The notes under the pieces: generated by a model
Seen by the model: only the letters and a program-made list of their open reading frames with translations
Database searches by the model: none
What the model was told of the DNA's origin: nothing
Assembly: GCA_045644765.1 (NCBI GenBank)
Contig: JAZRHM010000001.1
Location: 124,001 to 188,000 of the forward strand
Reading direction: 5' to 3'
DNA: 64,000 bases
Source: JAFTYO01 sp045644765
GTDB lineage: Bacteria > Pseudomonadota > Alphaproteobacteria > RF32 > CAG-239
Made by a program: the position numbers and the translations under genes
In this document: positions 61,008 through 64,000 of the stretch, piece by piece
Layout: each line of letters starts with the position of its first letter
Numbering within the stretch: position 1 is the stretch's first letter

Positions 61008-62447
61008 ATGGCAGAAGAAGCAATGAGCAATAATGAAGTTTCTGTTCAAAACCAATGGGAGCAAATTTGCAGCCAATTAAAATTAGAGTTTGGCGAAACA
61101 GCTTTCGACAGTTGGTTAAAACCTCTAAGTATCGGCTCATTTAACGATGGTGTTATGAATATTTGTGTTCCGACCGCTTTTATGAAAAACTGGGTTATCA
61201 CTCATTATTCTGACCGAATCCATAAAATTTGGGAAAATAAAAACCCTAATATCAAAAAAGTTAACTTTATGGTTCAAACTGTAAATACCATAAGCAGTGG
61301 CAATCATGACACATCTTTATTAAAGAAAATATCTTCTACTCCGACTCCGCAAAATTTTTATGCATCTAACTATGCTAATGCAGTTAATTTCAATGAGTAT
61401 ATTCTTCCAGAAGGGACATCTCAACTTTCTGCACCATTAAATCCGAACTATACTTTTGATTCTTTCATTGTTGGTAAGACCAATGAATTTGCATATGCTG
61501 CAGCAAGAAAAGTTGCCGAATCGAAAAATGTATCTTTTAACCCGTTATTTTTGTATTCCGGTGTAGGCCTTGGTAAAACACACCTCATGCATGCAATTGC
61601 TTGGCATATCAAAAAACAAGATCCAAGCCGTAATGTGATTTATTTATCTGCTGAACAGTTTTTGTATAAATTTGTTAAAGCTCTGCGTTATAAAGACACA
61701 ACAGCATTTAAGGAACAGTTTCGTTCGGTTGATGTTTTGATGGTAGATGATGTTCAGTTCATGAGCAATAAAGGTTCTACTCAAGAAGAATTTTTCTATA
61801 CTTTCAACTCTTTAATTGAAGAAGGTCGTCAGATTATTATATCAGCTGACAAATCCCCTTCTGATTTAGATGGCATTGAGGCTCGTTTGAAATCTCGTTT
61901 AAATAGCGGATTAGTTGCTGACATTCACCCAACTGATTTTGATTTAAGAATGGGAATATTAAATAATAAAGCTCGTCAAATGGGCGTAGAATTACCTGAA
62001 AAAGTTGCTGAGTTTTTAGCTCAAAAGATTACATCAAACATCAGAGAGTTAGAAGGGTCTTTACGTCGAATCGCGGCACATTCACAGCTTTTATCAAACA
62101 AAGAAATTACTTTGGATATGACGCAAGATGTATTAAAAGATATGTTACGCTCCATTGATAGAAAAACAACAATAGATGAAATTCAGAAAAAGGTTGCAGA
62201 ATATTTTAACATCTCTGTTAAAGAATTACAATCATCACGTAGAGCTCGCACTGTTGCCAGACCTCGTCAGATTGCGATGTATTTAGCAAAACAACTAACT
62301 TCTCGTTCTCTACCTGAAATTGGTCGCAAGTTTGATCGTGATCACACAACAGTTATGCATGCAGTAAGAAAAGTTGAAGAACTTATTGTAGAAGATGCTT
62401 CATTAGCTGAAAACGTTGACGACTTAAGACGTGCTTTAGAAAATTAA
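61008..62447 (+). CDS. dnaA: Chromosomal replication initiator protein DnaA
   Basis: DnaA binds oriC and opens the duplex for replisome loading. It is 479 residues. Domain I (QNQWEQICSQLKLEFGETAFDSWL) is followed by a variable linker, then the AAA+ domain III: Walker A GVGLGKTHLMHAI, Walker B VDVLMVDDVQFM. Domain IV carries the DNA-binding signature FDRDHTTVMHAVRKVEEL. AAGGAAG lies before the ATG at 61008; a Met five codons on could also serve. rpsT lies upstream, as in other Alphaproteobacteria. Confidence 0.98.
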   Translation: MAEEAMSNNEVSVQNQWEQICSQLKLEFGETAFDSWLKPLSIGSFNDGVMNICVPTAFMKNWVITHYSDRIHKIWENKNPNIKKVNFMVQTVNTISSGNHDTSLLKKISSTPTPQNFYASNYANAVNFNEYILPEGTSQLSAPLNPNYTFDSFIVGKTNEFAYAAARKVAESKNVSFNPLFLYSGVGLGKTHLMHAIAWHIKKQDPSRNVIYLSAEQFLYKFVKALRYKDTTAFKEQFRSVDVLMVDDVQFMSNKGSTQEEFFYTFNSLIEEGRQIIISADKSPSDLDGIEARLKSRLNSGLVADIHPTDFDLRMGILNNKARQMGVELPEKVAEFLAQKITSNIRELEGSLRRIAAHSQLLSNKEITLDMTQDVLKDMLRSIDRKTTIDEIQKKVAEYFNISVKELQSSRRARTVARPRQIAMYLAKQLTSRSLPEIGRKFDRDHTTVMHAVRKVEELIVEDASLAENVDDLRRALEN

Positions 62448-62474
62448 AACAGTTAACATTATACTCCGTATATA

Positions 62475-62498
62475 CCCCACGTCCATGTGGGGTTTTTA
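62475..62498 (+). terminator. Intrinsic terminator of dnaA
   Basis: CCCCAC (62475-62480) pairs with GTGGGG (62487-62492) around a 6-nt loop, followed by five T and an AT tail. rnhB converges on it. Confidence 0.88.
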
Positions 62499-62500
62499 TT

Positions 62501-63130
62501 TTATAAATTTTCCATAATTGCAGCAACAGGTTTATATGATTTTCTATGCTCTTGGCAAATACCATATCTGTTCAATCCTTCAATATGAACTTTTGTTCCA
62601 TAACCGGCATTTTTTTCGAATCCGTAATAAGGATATTTTTTAGCTAATTCTTTCATAAGATTATCTCTATACACTTTTGCCACAATTGAAGCAGCTGAAA
62701 TTGATAAAGATATCGAATCGCCTTTTATAATAGTTTTAACATTGCAAATAAAAGGTTTTGGAGTTTGGTTACCATCAATAAGAGCAATATCCGGCTTTAC
62801 TGATAAATTTTCAACAGCACGACGCATCGCATTAAAAGTTGCCTGTAAAATATTTATCTCATCAATTTCTTGCGCACTTGACAAACCAACGCCATAACAC
62901 AAATGCCCAAGCTTATCTTCTTGTTTAATCAGCTCATATAATTCTTCACGTTTTTTTGCACTTAACTTTTTCGAATCATTAAGCGATGAAATTAAATATG
63001 GATTTATAGCTTCTCTATTTAAAAAGATAACGGCACCTGCAACCACCGGTCCGGCCCACGGTCCTCGTCCTGCCTCATCAACACCTGCTATTAATCCTGT
63101 AAATTTATTTTCTTCGTCCCAATTTGGCAT
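62501..63130 (-). CDS. rnhB: Ribonuclease HII
   Basis: RNase HII removes ribonucleotides misincorporated in DNA and RNA of RNA-DNA hybrids. It is 209 residues. The active-site DEAGRGPWAGPVVAGAV holds Asp and Glu; DSKKLSAKKREELY, ALIDGNQ (Asp) and SIVAKVYRDNLM (further Asp) complete the carboxylate set, and YPYYGFEKNAGYGTKVH is typical. AAGGAT precedes the ATG. It converges on dnaA. Confidence 0.98.
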   Translation of the reverse strand: MPNWDEENKFTGLIAGVDEAGRGPWAGPVVAGAVIFLNREAINPYLISSLNDSKKLSAKKREELYELIKQEDKLGHLCYGVGLSSAQEIDEINILQATFNAMRRAVENLSVKPDIALIDGNQTPKPFICNVKTIIKGDSISLSISAASIVAKVYRDNLMKELAKKYPYYGFEKNAGYGTKVHIEGLNRYGICQEHRKSYKPVAAIMENL

Positions 63131-63248
63131 TTATTATTATCCTTCAACCACTTTTATTTTATCTTATGTAATATCAATATCTTTCGACTTGTTGATATAT
63201 TTTCATTACAAAAGATTTTTAAATTTTGCAATAACTTAAATTGAACGA

Positions 63249-63560
63249 TTAATTGCGAACAATCGGAACTCCTTCGTAATCTGCTTCTATCATACCGCCA
63301 ATCACAACGGCAACATTATCATATCCGCTTTTTTCAAACATTTGTGCTGCTTGAGAAGATCTCCCGCCTGATGAACAAATTATATTTATGGTTTGCTTGC
63401 CGTCAAGATTATGCTCTTTAATAAATATTTCCGGCTGTAAGGTCCTTAACGGTTCTAACTCATGATTGAATGCTAAACTTTCTTCATCATGCTCTTCAAA
63501 CTCTCTAACATCTAAAATAAACGAATCAGGAGTTAAATCTTTAGGTTTGATAAATCGCAT
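63249..63560 (-). CDS. Single-domain rhodanese-like protein
   Basis: This is a 103-residue protein of the rhodanese family, which moves sulfur on a cysteine persulfide. The loop ICSSGGRSSQAA contains the catalytic Cys; FILDVREFEEHDEESL is the family start. It corresponds to GlpE/YgaP-like single-domain forms; the donor and acceptor are unknown. AAAGGAGA lies before the ATG. It is followed by rnhB on the same strand after a 118-bp gap. Confidence 0.88.
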   Translation of the reverse strand: MRFIKPKDLTPDSFILDVREFEEHDEESLAFNHELEPLRTLQPEIFIKEHNLDGKQTINIICSSGGRSSQAAQMFEKSGYDNVAVVIGGMIEADYEGVPIVRN

Positions 63561-63635
63561 ATATATCTCCTTTTTTTGGTATAAGATATAATAGCAATCA
63601 ACTTGATTTAAACCAGATAAAACTGAGTAAAAAGT

Positions 63636-64000
63636 TTATTCATATTGCATATTTTCATATTGCATATTTTTAAACATATCTTTGTCTATTGCATTACTAC
63701 GGCCGCTCTGTTGTGGAGATTTTGTTGTTTTGTCACTACCAATTCCTCGTAAACTCTGAATTTTCACAAGCATTTCTTTTTGAGTAATTTTTTTATCATC
63801 CGAATTAACAATATTTGTTTGTATCACAAATTCTTCTTTATTATTGTTTAATTTATTAGACATGCGCAAGGCCTCTTTTCTTGTCGTTTTCATATTTCTT
63901 GCCATTTGCCCCATATTATTTAATGTTGCTTCAGGACCTTGTCGCATCTCTTCCCACTCAGCCTTATTAGATGAACGACTATCTTTACATGCTTGTTTAT
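63636..64000 (-). CDS. Unknown protein, N-terminus outside the window
   Basis: The frame stays open to the window edge, so the 103 residues from the internal Met are only part of it. The visible part is charged and helical (MGQMARNMKTTRKEALRMSN), with a hydrophilic Ser/Lys-rich region near the end. It stops after KNMQYENMQYE, a five-residue repeat. No family is recognised. Confidence 0.55.
   Translation of the reverse strand, partial: KQACKDSRSSNKAEWEEMRQGPEATLNNMGQMARNMKTTRKEALRMSNKLNNNKEEFVIQTNIVNSDDKKITQKEMLVKIQSLRGIGSDKTTKSPQQSGRSNAIDKDMFKNMQYENMQYE
63641..63670 (-). repeat. 15-bp perfect tandem duplication at the 3' end of the last gene
   Basis: CATATTGCATATTTT is repeated exactly (63641-63655, 63656-63670), adding five residues just before the stop without shifting the frame. 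It may be recent slippage. Confidence 0.85.

Overview
The window looks like chromosome from a low-GC alphaproteobacterium. The class follows from gene order: rpsT next to dnaA; miaB-phoH-ybeY-lnt followed by an XRE regulator and trmB; and rarA, rluC and ATP12 in one run. It also follows from alphaproteobacterial families: an ELM1-type glycosyltransferase, an ATP12 assembly factor, an RHH_4 ribbon-helix-helix protein and a CDHPGC-type J-domain protein. The two pilin-like proteins carry GRSMVEMLGVLAIIGVLS, a leader I associate from memory with uncultured gut Alphaproteobacteria. That narrower placement is inference. Nearly all of the window is housekeeping DNA. I see no insertion sequence, prophage, CRISPR array or defence island.

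Layout. 1-2318 (+): the 3' end of infB, rbfA and an overlapping unknown gene. 2353-5781 (-): a leucine-rich-repeat protein with two copies of a palindromic operator-like site upstream, a DUF1349 protein coupled to a CbpA-like J protein, and two small exported proteins. 5858-6826 (+): the ELM1-type protein. 6928-15281 (-): rpoB-rpoC, without ribosomal protein genes upstream. 15550-21837 (-): a helical-repeat protein and the packed run rarA, unknown, rluC, asmA, short ATP12, acyP. 22140-26855 (-): pentapeptide-repeat protein, AmpG-like permease, GlgX-like glycosidase. 26985-27060 (-): tRNA-Thr(CGT). 27104-32049 (-): a five-gene surface-glycan operon. 32179-35591 (-): MscS-type channel and a catalytically degenerate ASADH homologue. 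35799-38799: RHH protein, exported proteins, trmB and an XRE regulator. 38847-43178 (-): miaB-phoH-ybeY-lnt. 43332-46228 (+): TerB-like protein, unknown, YggT, DUF167, folD. 46260-49100 (-): pilin-like protein, TrhP-like U32 protein, DUF3108 protein. 49171-52987 (+): ddl, miaA, ftsH. 53186-60754: second pilin-like gene with an in-frame insertion, DUF378, methyltransferase, mfd, J protein, mutM, exported protein, rpsT. 61008-64000: dnaA, rnhB, rhodanese and a gene running off the window.

The genes centre on information processing: transcription (rpoBC, mfd), translation and RNA modification (infB, rbfA, rpsT, ybeY, trmB, miaA, miaB, rluC, trhP), replication and repair (dnaA, rarA, mutM, rnhB), and protein quality control and envelope upkeep (ftsH, two J proteins, lnt, asmA, ampG, ddl, mscS). 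MiaA and MiaB catalyse successive steps of ms2i6A37 formation and lie about 7 kb apart.

The least ordinary features are these: the five-gene kinase / nucleotidyltransferase-HAD / epimerase / WavE operon; a 108-bp in-frame insertion inside a prepilin leader; the twin palindromes upstream of the cysteine-bearing leucine-rich-repeat gene; an ASADH homologue lacking its catalytic Cys and His; and an intrinsic terminator whose 3' arm holds the trmB ribosome binding site.
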